A stretch of DNA of 64,000 nt, from assembly GCF_022024175.1 (NCBI RefSeq), contig NZ_CP091794.1:1860001-1924000 (forward strand). The letters are read 5' to 3'. Below are positions 1 through 8,354 of the stretch, piece after piece. Origin of the DNA: Prevotella communis. Lineage in GTDB: Bacteria > Bacteroidota > Bacteroidia > Bacteroidales > Bacteroidaceae. The notes below the pieces were generated by a model. It did not search any database, was not told where the DNA came from, and saw only the letters and a list, made by a program, of their open reading frames with translations. A program made the position numbers and the translations under genes. Numbering within the stretch: the first letter of the stretch is position 1; every line of letters starts with the position of its first letter.

Positions 1-561
1 CTCTGCCTCTGCCTGATTACGGCTGTCATCCTGACTGGTACGATGCAGGTGAGCGGTATCGTGGAGGCTCAGGCCGGACCTTGGGGATGGCTCATCGTAC
101 AGGGTCATGTGCCCGCTATCATCGCTTTCCTCGTATTCCTCGTAGCAGGTAATGCAGAGGCCAACCGCGGCCCGTTCGACATGGCCGAGGCTGAGAGTGA
201 GCTGACAGCTGGTCACCACACTGAGTATTCTGGTATGGGCTTCGGCTTCTTCTACCTGGCCGAGTTCCTGAACCTCTTTATCATTGCAGGTCTTGCTGCC
301 ACCGTATTCCTGGGCGGATGGGCACCTATCCAGATTGGTGTCGAGGCGTTCGACGAGGTGATGCAGTATATCCCCGGTATTGTGTGGTTCATGGGTAAGG
401 CCTTCCTGCTGGTATGGTTGCTCATGTGGATCAAGTGGACCTTCCCACGTCTGCGTATCGACCAGATCCTGAAGTTGGAGTGGAAGTACCTCATGCCGCT
501 GGCACTCATCAACCTGGTGCTGATGACGGTCATCGTGGCTTTCGGACTTTATATTAAATAA
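1..561 (+). CDS. nuoH: NADH-quinone oxidoreductase subunit H, 3' part
   Basis: The frame is open from base 1 and ends at 561, so the 5' end lies outside the window and about 186 C-terminal residues are visible. NuoH is the membrane subunit at the joint between the peripheral arm and the proton-pumping arm of NDH-1 and contributes to the quinone site. The family hallmark loop [14 protein letters not shown] followed by HTEYSGM is present, with several hydrophobic helices around it. nuoI follows after 11 bp, and the order H-I-J-K-L-M-N is the standard one. Whether nuoEFG are missing, as usual in Bacteroidota, cannot be judged from this window. Confidence 0.95.
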   Translation, partial: LCLCLITAVILTGTMQVSGIVEAQAGPWGWLIVQGHVPAIIAFLVFLVAGNAEANRGPFDMAEAESELTAGHHTEYSGMGFGFFYLAEFLNLFIIAGLAATVFLGGWAPIQIGVEAFDEVMQYIPGIVWFMGKAFLLVWLLMWIKWTFPRLRIDQILKLEWKYLMPLALINLVLMTVIVAFGLYIK

Positions 562-572
562 GGTATAGCAAA

Positions 573-1118
573 ATGGAAGATAATAAATCATATTTCGGAG
601 AAATAGGGCACGGCATCAAGACGTTGGCCACCGGTATGAAGGTCACCATCGGTGAGTACTTCAAGGACTACTGGACCAACAAGTGTACTGAGCAGTACCC
701 TGAGAACCGTAAGACCACACTCCACGTGTCAAAGCGTCATCGCGGACGTCTGGTCTTCAAGCGCAACGAAGACGGCGCCTATAAGTGCACAGCCTGCACG
801 CTGTGTGAGAAGGCTTGTCCTAACGGCACTATCAAGATTACTGCCCACATGCAGGAGGATCCTGAGACGGGTAAGAAGAAAAAGGTGCTCGACGATTATC
901 AGTACGACCTGGGCGACTGCATGTTCTGCCAGCTCTGTACTAACGCCTGCAACTTCGACGCTATTGAGTTTACCAACGACTTCGAGAATGCCACGTTCAG
1001 TCGTGACTCTCTGGTGCTCCACCTCGACAAGGAGGTTTATCAGGGCGGTTCACTGCCCAACATCCTGGAGGGCGGCGCTGACTGGCAGGTCGGTAAGTTT
1101 AACACTAAAAAGAAGTAA
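573..1118 (+). CDS. nuoI: NADH-quinone oxidoreductase subunit I (2x[4Fe-4S])
   Basis: A 181-aa iron-sulfur subunit of the peripheral arm of NDH-1 that passes electrons toward quinone. Two ferredoxin-type motifs are visible: Cys72, 75, 78 and 82 (CTACTLCEKACP) and Cys116, 119, 122 and 126 (CMFCQLCTNAC). These ligand the N6a/N6b-type clusters in the family. The N-terminus resembles the amphipathic segment that lies on the membrane. It sits 11 bp after nuoH and 8 bp before nuoJ, in one operon. Confidence 0.96.
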   Translation: MEDNKSYFGEIGHGIKTLATGMKVTIGEYFKDYWTNKCTEQYPENRKTTLHVSKRHRGRLVFKRNEDGAYKCTACTLCEKACPNGTIKITAHMQEDPETGKKKKVLDDYQYDLGDCMFCQLCTNACNFDAIEFTNDFENATFSRDSLVLHLDKEVYQGGSLPNILEGGADWQVGKFNTKKK

Positions 1119-1126
1119 ACCGCACT

Positions 1127-1636
1127 ATGGCTAGTATAGTAGTATTTTCTATTCTCGCTGTTGTCATCCTGGGTTCTGCCCTGTTGTGCGTGACAACAAA
1201 GCGAATCATGAGAGCTGCAACATATATGTTGTTCGTGCTCTTTGGCGTAGCAGGTCTTTACTTCCTGCTCGATTACACCTACCTGGGTGCTGCTCAGATT
1301 GCTGTATACGCTGGTGGCGTAACGATGATCTACGTGTTTGTCATCCAGTTGGTTAGCAAGCAGACACTGCAGGGTATAGTAGAGCATATCAAGTGCTCAC
1401 GCATGCTTCAGGGCTTGCTTCTCTCTGTGGTAGGCCTGGCAACGGTAGTTGTTGTTTTCCTGAAGAACAGCTTTATCAGCGCCGCTACGACCGACGAGTT
1501 GCCTATGGACCAGATTGGTACCGCCCTGCTGGGTAGCGACAAGTATCAGTATGTGTTGCCGTTCGAGTTTATCTCAGTATTCCTGCTGGCATGTATCATC
1601 GGCGGTTTGGTTGTATCACGTAAAAAGGAGGATTAA
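1127..1636 (+). CDS. nuoJ: NADH-quinone oxidoreductase subunit J
   Basis: A 169-aa hydrophobic subunit of the membrane arm of NDH-1 with about five predicted membrane segments, normal length for the family. The segment GAAQIAVYAGGVTMIYVFVI matches the conserved third helix of NuoJ, which carries the pi-bulge that moves during catalysis. The charged end SRKKED is typical. The last codons contain AAAGGAGGA, which can serve as a Shine-Dalgarno for nuoK 3 bp downstream; that is unusual in this phylum. Confidence 0.93.
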   Translation: MASIVVFSILAVVILGSALLCVTTKRIMRAATYMLFVLFGVAGLYFLLDYTYLGAAQIAVYAGGVTMIYVFVIQLVSKQTLQGIVEHIKCSRMLQGLLLSVVGLATVVVVFLKNSFISAATTDELPMDQIGTALLGSDKYQYVLPFEFISVFLLACIIGGLVVSRKKED

Positions 1637-1639
1637 GCT

Positions 1640-1948
1640 ATGGTACCTGTAGAATGTTATTTTGTGCTGAGTGCACTGCTGTTCTTCATCGGCGTCTATG
1701 GTTTCGTCACCCGTCGCAACCTCATCGCCATGCTCATCTCTATCGAGCTGGTGCTGAATGCCGTTGATATCAACTTCGCAGCGTTCAACCGTCTGCTGTT
1801 CCCCGGTGAGCTCGAGGGCTTCTTCATGACTCTCTTCTCAATCGGTGTGAGTGCAGCCGAGAGTGCTGTGGCTATCGCGATTATTATTAATGTGTTCCGC
1901 AACTTCAAGAGTGACAGCGTGGACGCTATTTCTAACATGAAAGGATAA
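1640..1948 (+). CDS. nuoK: NADH-quinone oxidoreductase subunit K
   Basis: A 102-aa subunit with three membrane helices, the usual NuoK size (MrpC-like). The helix with the conserved glutamate in ISIELVLNAVDINF and the one with SAAESAVAIAIIINVFR, holding a second conserved glutamate, match the proton-channel residues of the family. It lies 3 bp after nuoJ and 9 bp before nuoL. Confidence 0.95.
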   Translation: MVPVECYFVLSALLFFIGVYGFVTRRNLIAMLISIELVLNAVDINFAAFNRLLFPGELEGFFMTLFSIGVSAAESAVAIAIIINVFRNFKSDSVDAISNMKG

Positions 1949-1957
1949 AACGACGCT

Positions 1958-3949
1958 ATGATCTACGAATTATCTTATTTGATTCTGCTTCTGCCGCTGC
2001 TGTCCTTCATCGTGTTGGGACTGGCTGGCATGAAGATGCAGCACAAGACTGCCGGACTTATCGGTACTTGTTCGCTGTCACTGGTTACAATCCTCTCTTA
2101 CTGGACGGCTATCACTTATTTCACTGCCGACCGTACTGCTGAGGGTGTGTATCAGACTATCGTGCCCTTCAACTTCACCTGGTTGCCACTGGGTAATCTT
2201 CACTTCGACATGGGTATCCTCCTGGATCCTATCTCTGTGATGATGCTTGTGGTCATCTCAACGGTTTCGTTGATGGTTCACATCTACTCATTCGGCTATA
2301 TGCACGGTGAGAAAGGTTTCCAGCGCTACTACGCTTTCCTGAGCCTCTTCACCATGTCAATGCTGGGTCTTGTACTGGCTACCAACATCTTCCAGATGTA
2401 CATGTTCTGGGAGCTTGTGGGTGTTTCTTCTTACCTGCTCATCGGTTTCTACTATCCTTTGAAGCCCGCTATCGCAGCATCTAAGAAGGCCTTCATCGTA
2501 ACCCGTTTTGCTGATATGTTCTTCCTGATTGGTATCCTGACCTTCGGCTACTTCACCGACTCGTTCAGCTTCTCGTTTGCTGGCGACATCGTGATGGGCC
2601 AGGGCACTACCCCATTCATCGAGGGCAATATGGCCAAGGCCGTTGCTGCAGGTGGTTTCATCCTGCCTACCGCACTCGTTCTGATGTTCATCGGTGGTGC
2701 CGGTAAGAGTGCTATGTTCCCTCTGCACATCTGGCTGCCCGATGCCATGGAGGGTCCTACACCTGTATCCGCCCTGATTCACGCTGCTACGATGGTCGTA
2801 GCCGGTGTATTCCAGATTGCACGTATGTTCCCCCTCTGGATTGAGTATGCTCCTCAGGCTATGTCAATCGTGGTATGGGTGGGTGTCATCACCGCTTTCT
2901 ATGCTGCTGCCGTGGCTTGCGCCCAGAGCGACATCAAGCGTGTGCTCGCCTTCTCAACCATCTCACAGATTGCATTTATGATGGTGGCTCTGGGTGTTTG
3001 CCTGCCTGGTCATCATGGTGCGCTGCTCGACAACCACGCTCAGCTGGGTTATATGGCTGGTATGTTCCACCTGTTTACCCACGCTATGTTCAAGGCTTGC
3101 CTGTTCCTGGGTGCCGGTTGTATCATCCACGCCGTTCACTCTAACGAGATGGCGCTGATGGGTGGTCTGCGCAAGTATATGCCTATCACGCACATCACCT
3201 TCCTCATCAGCTGTCTGGCTATCGCTGGTATCCCCTTCTTCTCGGGCTTCAGCTCAAAGGATGAGATTATCACCGCCTGCATGGCCTACAGTCCTGTGGT
3301 TGGCTGGATCATGACTGGTATCGCTGCAATGACGGCTTTCTATATGTTCCGTCTGTACTACGGTATCTTCTGGGGTACAGAGAACAAGGAGGCTCACGAG
3401 CATCACACGCCACACGAGGCTCCTCTCACCATGACCTTGCCTCTGATTGTACTCTGCGTCATCACCGTTGGTGTGGGTGTTTACTCTACCCTCGCAGGCT
3501 TCCTGGGCTGGGGCGGCAGCTTCGGTTCTTTCGTATCTGCGGCTGGTACTGACTATACGATTCACTTCGACACTCAGATTGCTGCTACCTCAACGGTCAT
3601 CGCTATCCTGAGTATCTGTCTGGCTACTTATATATACAAAGGTGAGAGTCAGCCTATTGCCGACCGTCTGTATAAGACGTTCCCCAAGCTGCATCGTGCT
3701 GCCTACAAGCGTTTCTATCAGGACGAGATCTGGCAGTTTGTCACCCACCGCATCATCTTCCGTTGCGTTTCTACACCTATTGCCTGGTTCGACCGCCACG
3801 TTGTTGACGGCACGTTCAACTTCCTGGCATGGGGTGCTAACGAAGGAGGTGAGAGTCTGCGTGCTTGGCAGAGTGGCGACGTGCGCAAGTATGCCGTATG
3901 GTTCCTCACAGGTACTGTAGCATTAACGCTCGTATTGCTCGCATTGTAA
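1958..3949 (+). CDS. nuoL: NADH-quinone oxidoreductase subunit L (proton pump)
   Basis: A 663-aa antiporter-like subunit at the far end of the NDH-1 membrane arm. It has the proton_antipo_N and proton_antipo_M regions: MFWELVGVSSYLLIGFYY carries the conserved glutamate, GKSAMFPLHIWLPDAMEGPT the conserved lysine, and ATMVVAGVF and HLFTHAMFKACLFLGAG the channel helices. The C-terminal extension of roughly 150 residues is consistent with the long lateral helix of NuoL. nuoM follows after 40 bp filled by an octamer array. Confidence 0.96.
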   Translation: MIYELSYLILLLPLLSFIVLGLAGMKMQHKTAGLIGTCSLSLVTILSYWTAITYFTADRTAEGVYQTIVPFNFTWLPLGNLHFDMGILLDPISVMMLVVISTVSLMVHIYSFGYMHGEKGFQRYYAFLSLFTMSMLGLVLATNIFQMYMFWELVGVSSYLLIGFYYPLKPAIAASKKAFIVTRFADMFFLIGILTFGYFTDSFSFSFAGDIVMGQGTTPFIEGNMAKAVAAGGFILPTALVLMFIGGAGKSAMFPLHIWLPDAMEGPTPVSALIHAATMVVAGVFQIARMFPLWIEYAPQAMSIVVWVGVITAFYAAAVACAQSDIKRVLAFSTISQIAFMMVALGVCLPGHHGALLDNHAQLGYMAGMFHLFTHAMFKACLFLGAGCIIHAVHSNEMALMGGLRKYMPITHITFLISCLAIAGIPFFSGFSSKDEIITACMAYSPVVGWIMTGIAAMTAFYMFRLYYGIFWGTENKEAHEHHTPHEAPLTMTLPLIVLCVITVGVGVYSTLAGFLGWGGSFGSFVSAAGTDYTIHFDTQIAATSTVIAILSICLATYIYKGESQPIADRLYKTFPKLHRAAYKRFYQDEIWQFVTHRIIFRCVSTPIAWFDRHVVDGTFNFLAWGANEGGESLRAWQSGDVRKYAVWFLTGTVALTLVLLAL

Positions 3950-3952
3950 AGT

Positions 3953-3989
3953 CGTAATATCGTAATAACGAAATAACGTAATAACGAAA
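3953..3989 (+). repeat. octamer array before nuoM
   Basis: Four octamers in tandem fill the nuoL-nuoM gap: CGTAATAT, CGTAATAA, CGAAATAA, CGTAATAA, then CGAAA running into the nuoM start codon. Read with the gene, each unit ends in ATAACG or ATATCG. A relative with the same period lies upstream of another gene at 24558-24597 on the opposite strand. No TAnnTTTG box follows, so this is not obviously a promoter. Confidence 0.8.
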
Positions 3990-5498
3990 ATGAATATATT
4001 AAGTCTATTCGTACTGATTCCCGCCCTGATGCTTCTGGGATTGTGGATTGCCCGCAACCTCAATCAGGTGCGTGGTGTGATGGTGGCTGGCTCTTCAATG
4101 CTGCTGGCCCTGTCTATATGGCTTTGCTATTATTTCGTAACCGAGCGTAATGCAGGTAACGATGCAGAGATGCTGCTCGTGGCTTCTACGCCTTGGTTCA
4201 AGCCCTTGAATATTGCCTACAGCGTTGGTGTTGACGGTATCTCTGTGGTGATGCTGCTCTTGTCAAGCATCATCGTGTTCACTGGTACCTTCGCCTCATG
4301 GCAGCTGAAGCCCATGACCAAGGAGTATTTCCTTTGGTTCACCCTCCTTTCTACAGGTGTATATGGATTCTTCATCTGCACCGACATGTTTACCATGTTC
4401 ATGTTCTATGAGGTGGCCCTGATTCCTATGTACCTGCTGATTGGTGTATGGGGTTCTGGTCGCAAGGAGTACTCAGCCATGAAGCTCACCCTGATGCTGA
4501 TGGGTGGTTCTGCACTGTTGATTCTCGGCGTACTGGGTATCTACTACTTCAGTGGTCATACCACAATGAACGTCAACGAGATTGCTGCTATGCACAACAT
4601 CCCTGAGGAGGTTCAGAACGCTTTCTTCCCCTTCATCTTCATCGGTTTCGGTGTGCTGGGTGCTCTGTTCCCCTTCCACACATGGTCTCCTGATGGTCAC
4701 GCATCTGCGCCTACAGCAGTATCAATGCTCCACGCTGGTGTGCTGATGAAGCTCGGAGGTTACGGCTGTTTCCGTCTGGCCATGTACCTGCTGCCCGACG
4801 CTGCACAGAACCTGTCTTGGATCTTCCTGATCCTGACTACTATCTCTGTGGTTTACGGTGCCCTGAGCGCTTGTGTACAGACCGACCTGAAGTATATCAA
4901 TGCTTATTCTTCAGTATCTCACTGTGGCCTGGTGCTCTTCGCCCTGCTGATGATGCAGCAGACAGCCTGCACCGGTGCTATCCTGCAGATGTTGTCTCAC
5001 GGTTTGATGACAGCCCTCTTCTTTGCTCTCATTGGTATGATCTATGGTCGTACTCACACTCGTGATATCCGCGAGTTGGCTGGTTTGATGAAGATTATGC
5101 CTTTCTTGGCTGTGGGTTATGTCATCGCCGGTCTGGCTAACCTGGGTCTTCCCGGCTTCTCTGGATTTATTGCTGAAATGACCATCTTCGTTGGTTCATT
5201 TGGAGCACACGAGCTTGCAGGTGATCCTTCATCATCATTCCGCATGGTAGCTACCATCATCGCATGTACATCTATTGTGGTGACCGCAGTTTACATCCTG
5301 CGTGTGGTTGGTAAGATTCTTTATGGCGAAGTTGAGAACAAGCACTTCTTAGAACTCACCGATGCTTCATGGGACGAGCGCGTTGCTGTATGCTGCCTCA
5401 TTTTCTGTGTGGCTGGTCTGGGATGCGCTCCCTTCTTCTTCAGCGATATGATCTCGCCCTCAGTAGGAAATATCTTAAGTTCAATTGGAGTCATGTAA
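3990..5498 (+). CDS. nuoM: NADH-quinone oxidoreductase subunit M (proton pump)
   Basis: A 502-aa antiporter-like subunit of the NDH-1 membrane arm with about 14 helices. The stretch MFMFYEVALIPMYLLIGVWG carries the conserved channel glutamate, and GALFPFHTWSPDGHASAPTA together with HAGVLMKLGGYG matches the proton_antipo_M signature of NuoM. The start is the ATG at the end of the octamer array; no Shine-Dalgarno is seen. nuoN begins 13 bp after the stop. Confidence 0.96.
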   Translation: MNILSLFVLIPALMLLGLWIARNLNQVRGVMVAGSSMLLALSIWLCYYFVTERNAGNDAEMLLVASTPWFKPLNIAYSVGVDGISVVMLLLSSIIVFTGTFASWQLKPMTKEYFLWFTLLSTGVYGFFICTDMFTMFMFYEVALIPMYLLIGVWGSGRKEYSAMKLTLMLMGGSALLILGVLGIYYFSGHTTMNVNEIAAMHNIPEEVQNAFFPFIFIGFGVLGALFPFHTWSPDGHASAPTAVSMLHAGVLMKLGGYGCFRLAMYLLPDAAQNLSWIFLILTTISVVYGALSACVQTDLKYINAYSSVSHCGLVLFALLMMQQTACTGAILQMLSHGLMTALFFALIGMIYGRTHTRDIRELAGLMKIMPFLAVGYVIAGLANLGLPGFSGFIAEMTIFVGSFGAHELAGDPSSSFRMVATIIACTSIVVTAVYILRVVGKILYGEVENKHFLELTDASWDERVAVCCLIFCVAGLGCAPFFFSDMISPSVGNILSSIGVM

Positions 5499-5511
5499 AG
5501 GAGGAAAAGAA

Positions 5512-6954
5512 ATGGATTACAGTCAATTTTTGAATATGATTCCCGAGGCAACTCTGATGTTGGCCTTGATTATAGTTTTCTGTGCAGACTTCGCATTGAG
5601 CAAGAGTCCCCGCAAGACCTATGTGCTGAGCATACTCACAGGCGCTCTGCTGCTCTGTCAGCTGGTGCCCTGCTTCTTGGCCGAGCCTGCAACAGCCTTC
5701 GGTGGCCTGTATGTATCATCTGCCATCGTTAATGTGATGAAGACCGTGCTCACACTGGGTACGTTCATTGTGGTGGTGATGTCACAGTCATGGTTGAACA
5801 ATCACGCCACAAAGATTTCTGGCGAGTTCTACCTGCTGGTTATCTCTACCCTGCTGGGTATGTACATGATGATGTCTGCCGGACATTTCCTCATGTTCTT
5901 CCTTGGTCTTGAGATGGCTTCTGTACCCATGGCCTGCCTTGTGGCCTTCGATCGCTACAAGCAAAAGTCGGCCGAGGCTGCTGCCAAGTACATCCTCACC
6001 GCCACCTTCTCAAGCGGCGTGATGCTTTATGGTATCTCATTCCTCTATGGCGCAGTAGGTACTTTGTATTTCGATGACATGGCCGCTCAGATCCAGCTCA
6101 CACCGCTTACCATTATGGGTATGGTGTTCTTCTTCAGCGGACTGGGCTTCAAGATCTCCCTGGTTCCCTTCCATTTCTGGACGGCCGACACCTACGAGGG
6201 TGCTCCTACCCCAGTAACTGGTTACCTGAGTGTTGTATCCAAGGGTGCCGCCACGCTGACGCTGGCTATCATTCTGATGCATGTATTCGGACGCCTCGTT
6301 GAATACTGGCAGCCCCTGCTCTGGATTGTCATCATGCTCACCATCACCGTGGGCAACCTGATGGCTATCCGTCAGAATGAGCTAAAGCGCTTCATGGCCT
6401 TCTCTTCTATCTCACAGGCTGGATATATCATGCTGGCAGTAGTAGGTAACAGCGCCGCCAGTCTCACCGCCCTGACATTCTATGTGCTGGTATATGTAGC
6501 AGCTAACATGGCTGTCTTCACCGTTATCAGCACCGTAGAGGAGAACAACGGCGGCAAGACTCAGATGAATGCGTACAACGGACTCTATCAGACCAACCCC
6601 AAGTTGGCTCTGCTGATGACGCTGGCACTCTTCTCACTGGCAGGCATTCCTCCTTTCGCAGGTATGTTCTCTAAGTTCTTTGTGTTCATGGCAGCAGTTG
6701 GTGGGCATGAGAGTGCACCTTTCTGGCCCTACTTTGTGGTGTTCATCGCACTTCTGAATACCGTAGTATCACTTTACTACTACCTGCTCATCGTGAAGGC
6801 CATGTATATTACTAAGGAAGAGAATCCGCTGCCCACCTTCAAGAATGGCGCCGCAATCAACTGGAGCCTTGCCATTTGCACCGTGGGTATCCTGCTCTTC
6901 GGTATCTGTTCTTGCATCTACGAATGGATTGACAAGGCTGCAGTAGCTATGTAA
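5512..6954 (+). CDS. nuoN: NADH-quinone oxidoreductase subunit N (proton pump)
   Basis: A 480-aa antiporter-like subunit, last gene of the operon. I chose the ATG at 5512 (MDYSQFLNM) because AAAGGAGGAAAAG stands just before it; a TTG at 5485 in the same frame would overlap nuoM and lacks such a signal. The segments FFLGLEMASVPMACLVAF, KISLVPFHFWTADTYEGAP and SKGAATLTLAI match conserved NuoN channel helices. The operon is closed by a hairpin at 6978-7020. Confidence 0.95.
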   Translation: MDYSQFLNMIPEATLMLALIIVFCADFALSKSPRKTYVLSILTGALLLCQLVPCFLAEPATAFGGLYVSSAIVNVMKTVLTLGTFIVVVMSQSWLNNHATKISGEFYLLVISTLLGMYMMMSAGHFLMFFLGLEMASVPMACLVAFDRYKQKSAEAAAKYILTATFSSGVMLYGISFLYGAVGTLYFDDMAAQIQLTPLTIMGMVFFFSGLGFKISLVPFHFWTADTYEGAPTPVTGYLSVVSKGAATLTLAIILMHVFGRLVEYWQPLLWIVIMLTITVGNLMAIRQNELKRFMAFSSISQAGYIMLAVVGNSAASLTALTFYVLVYVAANMAVFTVISTVEENNGGKTQMNAYNGLYQTNPKLALLMTLALFSLAGIPPFAGMFSKFFVFMAAVGGHESAPFWPYFVVFIALLNTVVSLYYYLLIVKAMYITKEENPLPTFKNGAAINWSLAICTVGILLFGICSCIYEWIDKAAVAM

Positions 6955-6977
6955 ATTCTATCATATCGATAAATATT

Positions 6978-7020
6978 AAAACTGGAGGTATGCGTGATGA
7001 GCATATCTCCAGTTTTCTTT
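6978..7020 (+). terminator. rho-independent terminator after nuoN
   Basis: Arms 6978-6993 and 7001-7016 form a 16-bp stem with one G-U pair and a 7-nt loop, followed by TTTTCTTTTCT. The A-run on the left lets it also end transcription of the convergent pectate lyase gene. Confidence 0.9.
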
Positions 7021-7041
7021 TCTATATTTTCAAAACAAAAA

Positions 7042-8142
7042 TTATGGGCGTGATATTTTGAGAGTGGCACCAGCGCCATAGTCATCCTTTTTCAGGATAG
7101 ATTCTACTTTCTCTGCATCGAAGGTCTTATAATCATAGGTAGGTATAAACTGCTTATAATTACCCTGAGACAGTTCTACGTCATCTATACCAAGGCAGTC
7201 CACAACCTTGATATTAAAATCCTTGCTGTTACGATAATCTTTCAGGGCATTCTGCTTTGCTTTCTCAGAGACGAAAGCGCATTTCTCTACATAGATATTA
7301 GAATAGACACCATAACCTATACAGTATTTATAATTATCACCGTCGTATAAACAGTTTACCACATGTACCTTACCAAAACGAACGCGCGGACAACGTTCAG
7401 AACATCCCTCGCCCCACCAGCAACAAATAAACGTACAGTTGAGATGACCTTCATCGATATCAGCTGTATTATTACTATTACCTATCAGGTTACAATTGCG
7501 ATGATCATCACTTCCACCGCTGCCTCCAGCCATCGGTTCAATAAGATAATGGAAACGTGTCCAACTGACGCAGATACTATCAGAACCTTCCACTATGTCG
7601 AAATTACCATCAATGCCATCCTGTATATCACAGTGATCCACCCACACGTTCTTGGCACCTACCAAGCAGATGTTATCACTATAGTTAGCATCAATATCAT
7701 AGGCACCAGGTCCTTTCAGAGTCAGATTGCGTATAATGACATTCCTACTGCCTTTCAAAAGGAATATTCCAGCTTTTTCGCTACGGTTCAGGTTACTGAT
7801 GGTGGCACCCTGAAGACCTATAATTGACTTATTGGAACCAACTAAAAGCATTGAGTCGAGACTGATATTACCCTGCACATATACGGTTGCCTGGTTGGTA
7901 CCACTCACGGCTGATTGCAGTTGTGAAGCAGTTGTTACCACTATAACTTTTTGGTTGTTACCACCAGTAGTGTTCTCACCGAAGCCTATAGGTTTCAGAC
8001 TGTCGTAGGTTGAAGAGATAATCTTGTTCTCTGACGGACTATCGTCATCAGAACAAGCAGTGATAAAACAAGACATAACAAGCATAACGCTTGCAAACAT
8101 TAGATTGTAGTGTTGATGATTGTAATTTAAAAACATACGCAT
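7042..8142 (-). CDS. pectate lyase family lipoprotein (PL1-like)
   Basis: A 366-aa predicted secreted lipoprotein. The N-terminus has a hydrophobic signal followed by the lipobox-like VMSCFITACSDD, so Cys about residue 30 is the likely acylation site. The core matches the parallel beta-helix of polysaccharide lyase family 1: VWVDHCDI, then DGNFDIVEGSDSICVSWTRF, then ERCPRVRFGKVHVVNCLYD, which holds the catalytic-type arginine of the family. Pectate lyases cut polygalacturonate by beta-elimination with calcium. Substrate here is inferred. uxaB at 32495, a galacturonate-pathway gene, fits a pectin diet. A -7 box TATCTTTGC precedes it. Confidence 0.85.
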   Translation of the reverse strand: MRMFLNYNHQHYNLMFASVMLVMSCFITACSDDDSPSENKIISSTYDSLKPIGFGENTTGGNNQKVIVVTTASQLQSAVSGTNQATVYVQGNISLDSMLLVGSNKSIIGLQGATISNLNRSEKAGIFLLKGSRNVIIRNLTLKGPGAYDIDANYSDNICLVGAKNVWVDHCDIQDGIDGNFDIVEGSDSICVSWTRFHYLIEPMAGGSGGSDDHRNCNLIGNSNNTADIDEGHLNCTFICCWWGEGCSERCPRVRFGKVHVVNCLYDGDNYKYCIGYGVYSNIYVEKCAFVSEKAKQNALKDYRNSKDFNIKVVDCLGIDDVELSQGNYKQFIPTYDYKTFDAEKVESILKKDDYGAGATLKISRP

Positions 8143-8172
8143 TAGATTAAATTATTAATTATTTTCACGACG

Positions 8173-8181
8173 GCAAAGATA
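8173..8181 (-). promoter_or_regulatory. -7 box of the pectate lyase gene
   Basis: On the minus strand the bases read TATCTTTGC, the Bacteroidota TAnnTTTG form, about 30 bp before the start codon. Confidence 0.7.
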
Positions 8182-8281
8182 CAAATAAAATTGGATAAAG
8201 AAAAGAAATATTGAAAAAATTTTAAAACCATGATTATGTATAGCACTGAAGTTAATCTATTGAGAGATTGGCAATCCATAT

Positions 8282-8320
8282 AAAAACAGAGCCCTCGAGG
8301 TAATTACCATCGAGAGCCCT
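8282..8320 (-). terminator. terminator of the outer-membrane barrel gene
   Basis: Arms 8288-8298 and 8310-8320 pair over 11 positions, with two G-U pairs, around a small inner palindrome GGTAATTACC. On the minus strand the stem is followed by a T-run (AAAAA at 8282-8286 on +). It lies about 35 bp after the stop codon at 8355. Confidence 0.85.
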
Positions 8321-8354
8321 TTCTTGTAGTATATTATAATATAAGTGGATGAAA

